From positions 17,463,262 through 17,527,261 of the forward strand of contig OZ020601.1 of assembly GCA_963971535.1 (NCBI GenBank): 64,000 nt of DNA, read 5' to 3'. The notes below the pieces were generated by a model. It ran no database searches. It saw only the letters and a list, made by a program, of their open reading frames with translations, and was not told the DNA's origin. The position numbers were made by a program, and so were the translations under genes. Positions 63,657 through 64,000 of this stretch are shown here, piece after piece. Numbering within the stretch: the first letter of the stretch is position 1; the number at the start of each line of letters is the position of its first letter. The DNA comes from Notolepis coatsorum (lineage: Eukaryota; Chordata; Actinopteri; Aulopiformes; Paralepididae).

Positions 63657-64000
63657 TAGGGGTGGACGATATAAACGGTATACGGTATAAACGGTATGAA
63701 TTTGTAACCGGTAGAGCAGCTCTAAAATAGCAATGACGTCACGTAACCACAGCCAGGGCTCGACAGTGCAACTATTTCACTCGCATTTGCCCCTAAAAAT
63801 AGATAGAATTAGATATAGATAATAGATATGTGCGAACTGGAAAAAGTTATTTAGGAGCACAGAGGCTTCGCGCAGTGGGCGTGTCAACGCGCAATTGTCA
63901 TTTCATAATAGACACACACGGAACAGAGCGGACCTTCTAGAAGCAAACAAGCTCTTCCGCCCTGCGTTTGAAGGCTGTGTGACAACTTATCCCCCGAGTC
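63657..64000. mobile_element. hAT element start, cut by the window edge
   Basis: Begins taggggtggacgatataaac, a typical hAT terminus. A second terminus-like cagggctcgacagtgcaac at 63754 suggests a nested element. Right ends lie outside the window. Confidence 0.55.

Overview
The window is vertebrate genomic DNA, almost certainly from a ray-finned (teleost) fish. It carries the 3' half of one intron-rich protein gene on the minus strand. The rest is dominated by fish-type mobile DNA (hAT, TTAA-target, DIRS-like, L1/Tx1-like and L2-like elements, tRNA-derived SINEs, long palindromic MITEs) and by an unusual density of minisatellites. I see no bacterial, viral or organellar genes, no CRISPR array and no free-standing tRNA or rRNA gene. 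The gene is dennd4b (DENN domain-containing 4B, a Rab guanine-nucleotide exchange factor). Thirteen coding exons between 63438 and 15743 join in one frame, with canonical AG/GT borders and matching intron phases. They sum to 2106 nt, that is 701 residues plus a stop, and begin in the pentatricopeptide-repeat region. The N-terminal DENN module must lie beyond 64000. Layout: 1-15257 is downstream intergenic DNA made of foldback elements and minisatellites. 15258-15742 is the probable 3' UTR. 15743-63438 holds the exons, whose introns make up about 95 percent of that span. 63439-64000 is the next upstream intron. About 19 hAT insertions can be bounded, most to the base by 8-bp target-site duplications (TSDs). 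Five TTAA-bounded elements, one TA-bounded element, one 9-bp-TSD palindrome and one DIRS-like element of about 6.3 kb with an internal complementary region are also defined. Several transposons sit inside tandem arrays, so the array itself shows the empty site. Nesting reaches four levels at 47160-51295 and three at 57905-60500. No coherent new enzymatic or defence system is visible. The most unusual content is architectural: transposon-in-minisatellite insertions, the DIRS-like junction, minisatellites grown across dennd4b splice sites, and inverted hAT copies flanking exons.
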